Shown here piece by piece: positions 5,985-13,052 of a stretch of DNA of 29,879 bases (the first letter of the stretch is position 1; the number at the start of each line of letters is the position of its first letter). Origin of the DNA: a virus; IMG/VR virus record IMGVR_UViG_3300032116_000966, positions 1-29,879 of that record, one strand, 5' to 3'. Both the position numbers and the translations under genes were made by a program. Under the pieces are notes generated by a model, which saw nothing but the letters and a program-made list of their open reading frames with translations, did not search any database and was not told the DNA's origin.

Positions 5985-6680
5985 ATGATCGCTGCCAGCA
6001 AGGATCGGCAGTGCATTGTCTGCCAGCATGTCAAAACGCTGAACGAGAAGAACTTCCAGCGATACGGCGGCAAGGACGGTGACTGGAAGACGGTCTGCCG
6101 GTCCTGCCAGGGGAAGGCCCGTCGGCAGCGGCGGATGGACCGGATCGAGAAGAAGGCCGTGTCCCACATGCTGGACGCGGCGGCCATCGGCGGGGCCAAC
6201 ATCCCGCACACGGCGGAGTTGCTGGAAGCCATCCTGCACTACTTCGGCGGCACCAACGGCTTCGCCGCACTGCTGCTGAAGCAGTACTTCGAGTCCCCTC
6301 CGGGAAGCAGGATTCGGACCTCGGTGCTGGAGATGATCGTCCGGCTCGCATCCAAGAACACCGAGCAGGGAGGGGCCAAGAAGCCCATCCAACTTTACTC
6401 CGAAGAGGAGTTGGAACAGGAGATCGACGCTCGCATCCGTCAGGTTGCCAGCATGACGCGAGTATCAGGGAGGATCGTAGATGCCCAAGAAGACACCGCC
6501 GCCGCAGCAACCGCTGCCGACCATCAAGAACTTCTCGACGTTCCAGCAGGACGAACTGCGGGCACTGCAGGGAGAATTGAAGTCGAGGCGGCTAGAAGCC
6601 TTGAGGCTCTACAGGCCGACGCCCCTGCAGTGGGAGTACCACCAGTGCATGGCGAGCGAAACCCTGGTGATCGGGGGTAA
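5985..6680 (+). CDS. Zinc-finger protein, candidate small terminase subunit
   Basis: 231 residues. Residues 10-41 hold C10-x2-C13 and C38-x2-C41 with an intervening K.L.EKNFQRY pattern, a zinc-binding knuckle of the type seen at the start of many phage HNH/endonuclease VII-like and DNA-binding proteins; a basic stretch (KARRQRR) follows. The rest is helical with an acidic segment (YSEEELEQEIDARI). Position directly before the large terminase suggests the DNA-recognition (small) terminase subunit, but the fold was not confirmed. The last 66 codons overlap the terminase gene in another frame and turn into a low-complexity Ala/Glu/Asp/Val tail, which may be unstructured. Confidence 0.6.
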   Translation: MIAASKDRQCIVCQHVKTLNEKNFQRYGGKDGDWKTVCRSCQGKARRQRRMDRIEKKAVSHMLDAAAIGGANIPHTAELLEAILHYFGGTNGFAALLLKQYFESPPGSRIRTSVLEMIVRLASKNTEQGGAKKPIQLYSEEELEQEIDARIRQVASMTRVSGRIVDAQEDTAAAATAADHQELLDVPAGRTAGTAGRIEVEAARSLEALQADAPAVGVPPVHGERNPGDRG

Positions 6681-8166
6681 TCGGTCAGGCAAGAGTCTCT
6701 GCACGTTCATCGAGGACGCATGGGCCGCAACTGGTACCCATCCCATCGAAGGCAAGTACCCAAAAGAAGGCGGGAATCTCGTCATCGTCGGGGCGAATTG
6801 GAAGCATGTAGGGCTCGTGATAGTGCCCTATCTGTTTCGTGCCGGGGCCTTCAAGATCATCAAGGATCGGACCAGCGGCGAGTGGCGGGCCTTCGATCCG
6901 ATGCTGCTGGGGGACAAGGAACGCGAGGCCCAGGCCAAGCCAGCCCCGCCGCTGATCCCGCCCCGGATGATAAAGAGCATGTCCTGGCTCCTGAAGTCGG
7001 CTGGGTATCTGAACTCCTGCGAGTTGACTAACGGCTGGACCATCTACTGCTTCTCGTCCGAGGGCGATCCCCCGCAAGGGTTTCAGGCCAATAGGGTCCA
7101 CCTTGATGAGGACCTGAATAACGAGCAGTGGGTCCCCGAGATGCAGGCCAGACTTGCTGATCGCCGTGGTAGGTTCACATGGTCGGCCATGCCGCACTCG
7201 AAAAATGAAGCCCTAATTGGGCTCAACGAGCGGTCGGAAAAGGCGGAGAGCATCGGCAACACCACGGACATACGCCGGTTCGTGCTGCGGTTCCTAGACA
7301 ACCCGCACATCGACGCCGACGAGAAGCGGAAGATGCTTGAGCGGTGGGCCGCCCTGGGCGAGGACGTTCTGCGTCAGCGGTCAGAGGGCGAGTTTATGAC
7401 CGACAGCGTGTTGGTCTACCCCTCGTTCAACATGAGCGTCCACGGCTACAACCGGGAGGAAATGCCCTCTGGGCAGGTGCCGGACGACTGGTGCCGCTAT
7501 GCCATCGTGGACCCGGGCCACTCGGTCACGGCCGTTCTGTTCGCCGCCGTGCCGCCCCAGGGAAACATGATCCTGTGCTACGACGAACTCTACATCCGAG
7601 AGTGCAACGCCATAAAGTTCGCCAAGGAGTTTCACGACAAGGTCGGCAGGCAGCAGTTCTACGCCTTCCTGATCGACGCACACGGCGGTCGCATCACTGA
7701 CATCGGCTCCGGCCGCACCGCCCAGGAGCAGTATTCGCAAGAGTTGCGAAACCTCGGGACCGCCTCCGAGGTGACGGGGCACAGTTTCATCCCCGGCTGC
7801 GACGACATTCAGGCTGGCCTGCAGGCCGTGCGGAACATGCTCTACATCCGGCCAGAGGGCACCTCCAAACTCAGGTTCCTGAGAGGGGCCCTTCCGAACC
7901 TTGAGCGGGAGATGAAGAGGTACAAGAAGAAGGTTCAATATGTAGCCGGAACCACCATAGTCACAGATGAGCCCAGCAAGCGAGGTGAGTTCCATCTCGT
8001 GGACTGCCTCCGGTACCTCTGTGCCTACGGCCCCATCTGGCACGAGCCGCCCAAGCAGTTGGCAGAGCAGCCCTGGTGGGTGAAGTGGGCGGAGGAGCGA
8101 CGCAAGAAAAAAGGCAAGGGCGCAATCTACCTTGCCCCAGTCACCGCGACGGGCAACTACGGCTAA
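6481..8166 (+). CDS. terL: Terminase large subunit (packaging ATPase and nuclease)
   Basis: 561 residues. The ATPase half has Walker A GGNRSGKS (residues 65-72, K71) and Walker B VHLDE (206-210), then TWSAMP (233-238) as a likely coupling motif. The RNase H-like nuclease half shows AIVDPG (D344), LIDAHGG (D399) and HLVDCLRY (D508) as probable metal-binding acidic sites. It drives DNA into proheads through the portal and cuts the concatemer. The start at 6481 is fixed by GGGAGGA 6 bases upstream and by an in-frame TAG directly before it. A lysine-rich tail (RRKKKGKG) closes the protein. Overlap with the zinc-finger gene is 200 bases. Confidence 0.96.
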   Translation: MPKKTPPPQQPLPTIKNFSTFQQDELRALQGELKSRRLEALRLYRPTPLQWEYHQCMASETLVIGGNRSGKSLCTFIEDAWAATGTHPIEGKYPKEGGNLVIVGANWKHVGLVIVPYLFRAGAFKIIKDRTSGEWRAFDPMLLGDKEREAQAKPAPPLIPPRMIKSMSWLLKSAGYLNSCELTNGWTIYCFSSEGDPPQGFQANRVHLDEDLNNEQWVPEMQARLADRRGRFTWSAMPHSKNEALIGLNERSEKAESIGNTTDIRRFVLRFLDNPHIDADEKRKMLERWAALGEDVLRQRSEGEFMTDSVLVYPSFNMSVHGYNREEMPSGQVPDDWCRYAIVDPGHSVTAVLFAAVPPQGNMILCYDELYIRECNAIKFAKEFHDKVGRQQFYAFLIDAHGGRITDIGSGRTAQEQYSQELRNLGTASEVTGHSFIPGCDDIQAGLQAVRNMLYIRPEGTSKLRFLRGALPNLEREMKRYKKKVQYVAGTTIVTDEPSKRGEFHLVDCLRYLCAYGPIWHEPPKQLAEQPWWVKWAEERRKKKGKGAIYLAPVTATGNYG

Positions 8167-8213
8167 TACCGTTTTGTACGCCTGTTCATCGGCAATACAC
8201 TTCCGGCGGTTTG

Positions 8214-8241
8214 CGGACATAAACCCCCTGGAGGATGCGAG
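8214..8241 (+). promoter_or_regulatory. Repeated leader with ribosome binding site (copy 1)
   Basis: GACATAAACCCCCTGGAG (8216-8233) is identical to 19156-19173 and includes the Shine-Dalgarno GGAGG, 7-8 bases before the ATG at 8242. The preceding 8167-8213 is AT-richer than the genes (GTTTTGTACG, CAATACAC) but no convincing sigma70 promoter was found. The conserved block may be a phage promoter, a translation enhancer or a processing site. Confidence 0.55.
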
Positions 8242-8589
8242 ATGAGCGACGTTTTCAAGATGCCGGAACTGGCCGTCGGGGACATGGTCCTTTGGTATTC
8301 GGACCCGATCAACCCCCAGGAACCGTCCATGGGCTGGGTCGCCCGTCGCCCAGGCGTCCAGACCATCAGCATCCTGATCTGGGCCGAGGACGCTGGCCTT
8401 ATCGAAAAGCCCTCGGTGCGGCATGTGGACGACCCGTTCTGGACCGAGAACCCCAGTGCCGCCGCCTGGACCAAGTGGGGCGGCTTCCGCCTGCACCCCA
8501 GCACCCAGGCCCTGAAGCAGGTGGCGGACATCGCTAAGAGCCTGAAGTTGCAGGCCGCTCGTCTGGCCAAGCCTAAGGACGCCGCATGA
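8242..8589 (+). CDS. Small conserved-looking phage protein, possible SH3-like barrel
   Basis: 115 residues. The first 80 have the rhythm of a small beta barrel: LAVGDMVLWYSDP, MGWVARRPG, ISILIWAEDAG and VRHVDDPFW, with Gly/Pro turns. The C-terminal 35 residues form a helix (ALKQVADIAKSLKLQAARLA). It starts after the repeated leader and its stop overlaps the portal ATG by 4 bases, so it is translationally coupled to portal synthesis. A role in head or connector assembly is an inference from position; no catalytic residues are evident. Confidence 0.75.
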   Translation: MSDVFKMPELAVGDMVLWYSDPINPQEPSMGWVARRPGVQTISILIWAEDAGLIEKPSVRHVDDPFWTENPSAAAWTKWGGFRLHPSTQALKQVADIAKSLKLQAARLAKPKDAA

Positions 8590-10730
8590 TCGAGCCCCAG
8601 GCGGACGTTTCCGGCGGGAACTCCGCCGAACTCCCGGACATCCCGCCGGACATGGCTGGGCCCAAGCGGGTCGAGGATGCCCTGCGTGCGGTGGCTAAGT
8701 CCTGGCTGGCCAAGTTGCAGCAGGCCGAGAAGCACAAGAGGCCGTTCACCGAAGACGCCAAGGAGGCGATGAACTTCTTCGACGGAACCAACAACTGGTT
8801 CTGGAAGGACGCCACCAAGGGGGAATCGGGGTACAGCAGGCTGTCTCCCCCGGCCTTCAGAATCACTATCAACCGTGTTTTCGAGGCCGTGAAGTTATTC
8901 GGGGCAGTCATCTACCACCGAAACCCGGTGCGGAACGTGACCCCGAAGACTTTCCCGGTCATCTCGCCCATGGCCGTGGGCATCGACATGGACCAGCCGC
9001 CGTCCATGGATCCTGCCACCGGGCAGCCGATCCCAAACCCGGCCGTAGATGAGTTCATCCAGGTCTCTCGCCAGGTCGGATGGATGGAGCAGATTCGCAG
9101 GACCGTGAGCGAACTGCTTGAGACATACCTGAACTACACCCCGAACGAACTGAATCTCCGAGAGAACTCCCGGAAGGTCGTGGACGAGGCCATCATCAAG
9201 GGCCTTGGGGTGTGGTGGACCGAACTCGTCACCATCCCCGAGACGGAGGTGTCGATGGTCGGGTCCTTCATGGACTCGTGCGACAACGTCCTCTGGGACC
9301 CTGACGCAGACGAGCAGGAGGACATCCTCTGGGCGGCCCGTAGGTGCATTCACCCTGTCGATGTTGTGGCCAAGAAGTACGGCCTGAAGCGGGAGGACCT
9401 GAAGGGTCACCTGGAGAGTTACGTCGCCCGCTCGAAGGAAGAGGAGCGGGACTACCGCAATAAGAAGCGGAACGGCAAGACCAACGACCTCTGCGTCTAC
9501 TGGAAGATCTACAGCAAGACCGGCTTCGGGCACACGCTCAAGGACGCCCCCAAGGACAGTGCCGACCTGTTCCAGGACCTCGGGGACAACTGCTACATCG
9601 TGGTGTGCGAGGGCGTGGATTTCCCGCTCAATGTGCCGAAGGAACTGGCGGCCGAGCAGCCCGATGAGCAGGCAATGCAGGAAGGGACTCCGAGCCCGAT
9701 GTTCCTGCGAACCCGGTGGCCGATCCCGTTCTACGCCGATCACAACGGCTGGCCATTCACCCCGCTGCAGTTCCATCGCAAGCCGGGGTACTCATGGCCT
9801 ATCTCCCATTTGAAGCCTGGTGTGGCGGAACTCAAGTTCCTGAACTGGGCGATGTCCTACCTGGCGACTCGCATAGCCACAAGTTGCAACACCCTGATCG
9901 GAGTCAGCAAAGCAGCAGACTCTGACATAAAGGACCAGATCACTGCCCAGTCCGAGAACGGGTTCAACCTCGTAGAACTCTCGGAGACTCTGGGGAAATC
10001 GGTCAATGACATCATTTCGGTCTTCCAATTGCCTCAGGTCACTCCAGACATCTGGAATATCGTGTCGGCTGTGGCGGAAATGTTCGACCGCCGCGTTGGG
10101 CTGACGGAACTCGTGTACGGCATGACGCGGAACCAATTCCGGTCTGCCGCCGAGGCCCAGGTCAAAAGCGAGCAGATCTCGGTCAGGCCGGACGACATGG
10201 CTGAAACCCTCGAAAGTGCCATGAGTGAACTGGCACGCAAGGAAGCCCTGGCTGCACGCTGGCTATTGAGCCCCAACGACGTAGCCTCAGTCCTGGGTCC
10301 GCTCGGGGCCAAAGCCTGGGAAATGCACGTTCAGAGCCTGGACATCTATCAGGTAGCCAGGGAGTACGACTACAGAGTAGAGGCGGGCTCGGCACGGAAG
10401 CCCAACAAGGCAAGCCGCGTCGAGCAGATGCAGATGGCCCTGCAGACGCTCGGGCCTGTTCTCCAGGGTCTCATTCCGCAGGGGATTGTGGACCCCTTCA
10501 ATGCTCTCGTTACGGACTGGGCGAAGTCCCTCGACATCGACCCGTCACGCTACCTGCTACCTCCACCGCCGCCCCCGCCGCCGCCACAGCCGCAGCCCCC
10601 GGGCGCTCCCGCCTCCCCTCCGGGCGGTGAGCCGCAACCCCCGGGTGGTGGCGGCGGCGGGGCACCTCCTCCCGAAGAGCCTCCGCCCCAGGAGCCCCCG
10701 CCCCAGGTCCCGCAGGAGTTGCAGCCGTGA
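8586..10730 (+). CDS. Portal protein
   Basis: 714 residues, the size of P22-type portals. It would form the dodecameric ring at one capsid vertex through which DNA passes. Sequence support: an N-terminal helix-rich region, the NRVFEAVKLFGAVIY segment followed by RNPVRNVTP, a central beta-rich part with DSCDNVLWDPDADEQED, and a long helix region rich in Glu/Arg (FRSAAEAQVKSEQI, AETLESAMSELARKEAL). Residues from about 659 on are a Pro/Gly/Gln-rich disordered tail starting with nine prolines, which is unusual and may be exposed to the tail or capsid interior. ATGA overlap with the previous gene, GTGA overlap with the next. Position after the large terminase is typical. Confidence 0.88.
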   Translation: MIEPQADVSGGNSAELPDIPPDMAGPKRVEDALRAVAKSWLAKLQQAEKHKRPFTEDAKEAMNFFDGTNNWFWKDATKGESGYSRLSPPAFRITINRVFEAVKLFGAVIYHRNPVRNVTPKTFPVISPMAVGIDMDQPPSMDPATGQPIPNPAVDEFIQVSRQVGWMEQIRRTVSELLETYLNYTPNELNLRENSRKVVDEAIIKGLGVWWTELVTIPETEVSMVGSFMDSCDNVLWDPDADEQEDILWAARRCIHPVDVVAKKYGLKREDLKGHLESYVARSKEEERDYRNKKRNGKTNDLCVYWKIYSKTGFGHTLKDAPKDSADLFQDLGDNCYIVVCEGVDFPLNVPKELAAEQPDEQAMQEGTPSPMFLRTRWPIPFYADHNGWPFTPLQFHRKPGYSWPISHLKPGVAELKFLNWAMSYLATRIATSCNTLIGVSKAADSDIKDQITAQSENGFNLVELSETLGKSVNDIISVFQLPQVTPDIWNIVSAVAEMFDRRVGLTELVYGMTRNQFRSAAEAQVKSEQISVRPDDMAETLESAMSELARKEALAARWLLSPNDVASVLGPLGAKAWEMHVQSLDIYQVAREYDYRVEAGSARKPNKASRVEQMQMALQTLGPVLQGLIPQGIVDPFNALVTDWAKSLDIDPSRYLLPPPPPPPPPQPQPPGAPASPPGGEPQPPGGGGGGAPPPEEPPPQEPPPQVPQELQP

Positions 10731-11266
10731 CCACGCTCCCTCCCGAGATCGCCGCCGCCTCATACGAGGTCCAGCAGCACTACCTCAGGATGATCGAGGA
10801 CGGCCAGTCCGAGAGGTTCGCCCTGATGTGCAGCCTCCAGCAGGCCCCCGGCACCAAGGCCGCCGACCGCACCTTCATGGAGGGCCGGTACAGCGGTAAC
10901 TGGCTGGACTCGCTCCCCAAGAAGCAGGCCGCCCGGATTGTTCGAGAGGCACGGGCTTCCGGGATCAACCCGACCGGGAAGTTCTATCTAAGCGGCCTGG
11001 CCGACAAGCGGGGGCACATGGACCCCATGGCATGGGTGGACTCAGTGGACGACATCAAGCGGGTCGCCAAAGCCCGTAACCTAAACGTCCAAGGCATCGT
11101 GAACATAGAGGGGTCTCATGAAGGCCCCAAGAACGTGCCCCTGAACCCCCGTATCGCCAAAGAACTCGCCAAGAAGGAGATCTCGAAGGACCCCAAACTC
11201 TCCATGCGGGACGCCCTGGCCAAGGTCCACGAGAAGCATTTGCCCCGGTGGAAGAAGAAAAAGTGA
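10727..11266 (+). CDS. Basic protein downstream of portal, function unknown
   Basis: GTG start overlapping the portal stop (GTGA); 179 residues. The N-terminal half is helical (PEIAAASYEVQQHYLRMIEDG). The middle has a compact-looking segment (GKFYLSGLADKRGHMDPMAWV, cited only to W) followed by VDDIKRVAKARNLNVQGIV, and the C-terminus is strongly basic (HLPRWKKKK). It ends just before a small hairpin. The basic tail suggests nucleic acid or capsid contact. Co-translation with portal suggests a head or connector function. No named family was recognised. Confidence 0.75.
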   Translation: MTTLPPEIAAASYEVQQHYLRMIEDGQSERFALMCSLQQAPGTKAADRTFMEGRYSGNWLDSLPKKQAARIVREARASGINPTGKFYLSGLADKRGHMDPMAWVDSVDDIKRVAKARNLNVQGIVNIEGSHEGPKNVPLNPRIAKELAKKEISKDPKLSMRDALAKVHEKHLPRWKKKK

Positions 11267-11286
11267 CTTCTAGCCCGTGCTAGAGG
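11267..11286 (+). other. Small intergenic hairpin
   Basis: CTTCTAGC (11267-11274) and GCTAGAGG (11279-11286) can form an 8-pair stem with one G-U pair around the loop CCGT. No T run follows, so it is a weak terminator at best. It overlaps by one base the GACATAAACC block that resembles the first half of the repeated leader at 8216 and 19156. Confidence 0.4.
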
Positions 11287-11346
11287 ACATAAACCAGGGT
11301 GACGCCATCTACCAGCGGGAAACGCTAGAGAACCAAGGACCAACCG
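11286..11346 (+). promoter_or_regulatory. Leader of fibre genes with partial copy of repeated motif
   Basis: GACATAAACC at 11286-11295 matches the first ten bases of the 18-base leader seen before 8242 and 19181, but here the sequence then diverges to AGGGTGACG and the working Shine-Dalgarno is a separate AAGGA at 11335-11339. The position, 61 bases before the ATG, fits a promoter or processing element better than a ribosome site, hinting that the ACATAAACC part is the functional core (inference). Confidence 0.35.
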
Positions 11347-11844
11347 ATGGACAGGTCGATTTCGCCCCTGATCGTCAGCAAGACGGCCGCCCAGTGGACC
11401 GCCGAGGACCCGTACCTGGCTCGCGGCGACTACGGGGTGGAGTCGGACACGGGCAAGGAGAAGGTCGGCGTCGGCTCCCGCTGGACTGTCACGGGCTACA
11501 AGCCTGACGACAGCGGCCTGAACCCTGGCGTGGTGGCCCTGACCTACGCCTCCACCGTGACGACCGACGCCTCGCAGGGCTCGATCTTCGACCTGACTCT
11601 CACTGGCAACGTGACTCTCGCGAACCCAACGAATCCCGTTGACGGCAAGACCATCCGGTGGAGGATCAGGCAGGACGGCACCGGCAGTCGCACCGTGACG
11701 CTAGGCAACAAGTTCGTCATCCCGTCAAGTGCGACCAGCCCGCTGCCGTTCTCCACAGCCGCGAACAAGATGGACATCCTGGCTGCGACGTATCACGCGG
11801 GCAGGGACAAGTGGGACATCGTCGCATTCGTACCGGGATACTAA
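11347..11844 (+). CDS. Tail fibre-type structural protein
   Basis: 165 residues. The N-terminal 50 residues (TAAQWTAEDPYLARGDYGVE then SDTGKEKVGVGSRW) match the short domain common at the start of phage receptor-binding and fibre proteins, in which a K/A..W..NP.L..GE.G.E.DTGK.K.GDG.. pattern is typical. The remainder is beta-rich with FDLTLTGNVTLANPTNP, DGKTIRWRIRQDGTGSRTVT and KWDIVAFVPGY, a pattern frequent in distal fibre domains. It would be a virion protein at or near the tail tip. It directly precedes a second, more repetitive fibre gene, 1 base away, so the two may form one fibre. Confidence 0.65.
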   Translation: MDRSISPLIVSKTAAQWTAEDPYLARGDYGVESDTGKEKVGVGSRWTVTGYKPDDSGLNPGVVALTYASTVTTDASQGSIFDLTLTGNVTLANPTNPVDGKTIRWRIRQDGTGSRTVTLGNKFVIPSSATSPLPFSTAANKMDILAATYHAGRDKWDIVAFVPGY

Positions 11845-11845
11845 A

Positions 11846-12715
11846 ATGGCAATTCTTTATTTCAACGACACGGCGGCAGTTGGCGGTGCGGAGGATGTTG
11901 ACTGGGACACCATCGACAACTGGTGGACGAACGAAGCCTGCACCACGCAGGCATCAAATCTGCCGACGAGCAGCGACAGCGTTGTGATCGTTGGCCTCAG
12001 TGTCTACCTGATGGTCAATAGCGGCAGCCAGCCGACAATCGTCAACTTTACCGACAACTTAGGATATGCAGTAATCGGGTTTGATATTACGGCCACCGGG
12101 CTTGTTCAGGCTGAAAGCATTGACGCTGGTTATACGCTTACCGGCGATGGGATTTTGTTGTACTTATATGGCGCGCACGTCACTGGAGATGCCACCCTAC
12201 GGTATATGGATGGTGGAGGAAGCATTGGGGGAACTGCCACATTCGGCTCCATTGAGCCTGGTCATGGCCTATTAGACGGAATCGTTGACAGTGCCGTCTT
12301 CTACAACAACACGCAGTACTCTGGCGGGACTGTGACTAACAACGCCGCGTTCAACGACGTCTCAGATTGCTACGGCTCCGTTGGCGGTGACGCCACATTC
12401 AACGACGACGCAATTGGGGACAACGGGTCTATCGTCGGCAACGGAACTTTCAACGACCGCACATTCTGCATAGACATGGTCGTTGACGGATACGTTGGAA
12501 TGTACGATTACAGCCATGCGCAATACGGCGCAGGAGCGTCCATCATGGGCGGAATCACATTTCATGACCAATCCACCTGCTCAAGTGCAAATCTGGACGC
12601 CACAGTCTACGTCGTAGGGCCGCCCATCGTTCTGACAGACGGATGGGGCGGCGGGCAAGTGTATTTCGTCCGTCGCAGCGGTATCAACGGTTCCAGCATT
12701 CTAGGAGTAGCCTGA
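11846..12715 (+). CDS. Beta-solenoid-like fibre protein, lower GC
   Basis: The start at 11846 follows the previous stop by one base; an upstream extension would lie in the preceding gene. 289 residues. Between about residues 108 and 245 there are imperfect repeats of about 17 residues with a GDATF/GNGTFND core (GDATL, GTATF, NNAAFND, GDATFND, GNGTFND, GGITFHD), suggesting a beta-solenoid or trimeric fibre shaft. Gly, Asn, Asp and Thr are frequent. Third positions use clearly more A/T than in neighbouring genes (for example GGATATGCAGTAATCGG), a sign of recent transfer. Receptor binding is the likely role (inference). No strong Shine-Dalgarno is present. Confidence 0.65.
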   Translation: MAILYFNDTAAVGGAEDVDWDTIDNWWTNEACTTQASNLPTSSDSVVIVGLSVYLMVNSGSQPTIVNFTDNLGYAVIGFDITATGLVQAESIDAGYTLTGDGILLYLYGAHVTGDATLRYMDGGGSIGGTATFGSIEPGHGLLDGIVDSAVFYNNTQYSGGTVTNNAAFNDVSDCYGSVGGDATFNDDAIGDNGSIVGNGTFNDRTFCIDMVVDGYVGMYDYSHAQYGAGASIMGGITFHDQSTCSSANLDATVYVVGPPIVLTDGWGGGQVYFVRRSGINGSSILGVA

Positions 12716-12716
12716 C

Positions 12717-13022
12717 ATGATTCTGCCCAGCCCCATCACCATCCAGCCGCCGCCGTTTGTCAACAGCAAGGGTCAGTCGAAGCCGTTCCCGGAGATGAAG
12801 TTCGCGGAGTTGGATTTCACAATCTCGGACAACGCTACCAGGAAGATCGCCCGTGCTGGCATCCGCCGATGCCCGTTCGCTGTGACGCTGTGGGATGGCG
12901 CAGCCTACGATGCTGCCGGTGACTACACGCAGGCCCAAGCGGAGGCCAGGCTGCTGGAGGTGCTGGGGCCAGATGTCAAGGCGGGTCTGGAAGCACTGTT
13001 CGTGCCGCCGGTGCGGAAGTAG
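12717..13022 (+). CDS. Small protein between fibre and adaptor genes, function unknown
   Basis: 101 residues, starting one base after the fibre stop. Begins MILPSPITIQPPPFVNSKG, has a beta-rich middle (FAELDFTISDNATRKIARAG, RRCPFAVTLWDGAAYD) and ends with a helix (AQAEARLLEVLGPDVKAGLEALF). Codon use returns to the high-GC style of the main phage genes, so it belongs to the core block and not with the lower-GC fibre. The position suggests a minor tail component; no motif supports a more precise call. Confidence 0.7.
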   Translation: MILPSPITIQPPPFVNSKGQSKPFPEMKFAELDFTISDNATRKIARAGIRRCPFAVTLWDGAAYDAAGDYTQAQAEARLLEVLGPDVKAGLEALFVPPVRK

Positions 13023-13052
13023 TCGCGGTGGCACGGGCGGCACGGAGGGTTC

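Noticed and set aside
8167-8241. Possible sigma70 promoter in the terminase/portal gap (TTGTAC ... CAATAC)
   Set aside because: The spacing between the two hexamer-like words is about 13 bases, too short for a standard promoter, and both are weak matches.
10558-10728. Proline/glycine codon run as a microsatellite or mobile repeat
   Set aside because: Codons are varied (CCA, CCG, CCC, CCT) and the frame is kept to the portal stop; it is a protein low-complexity tail.
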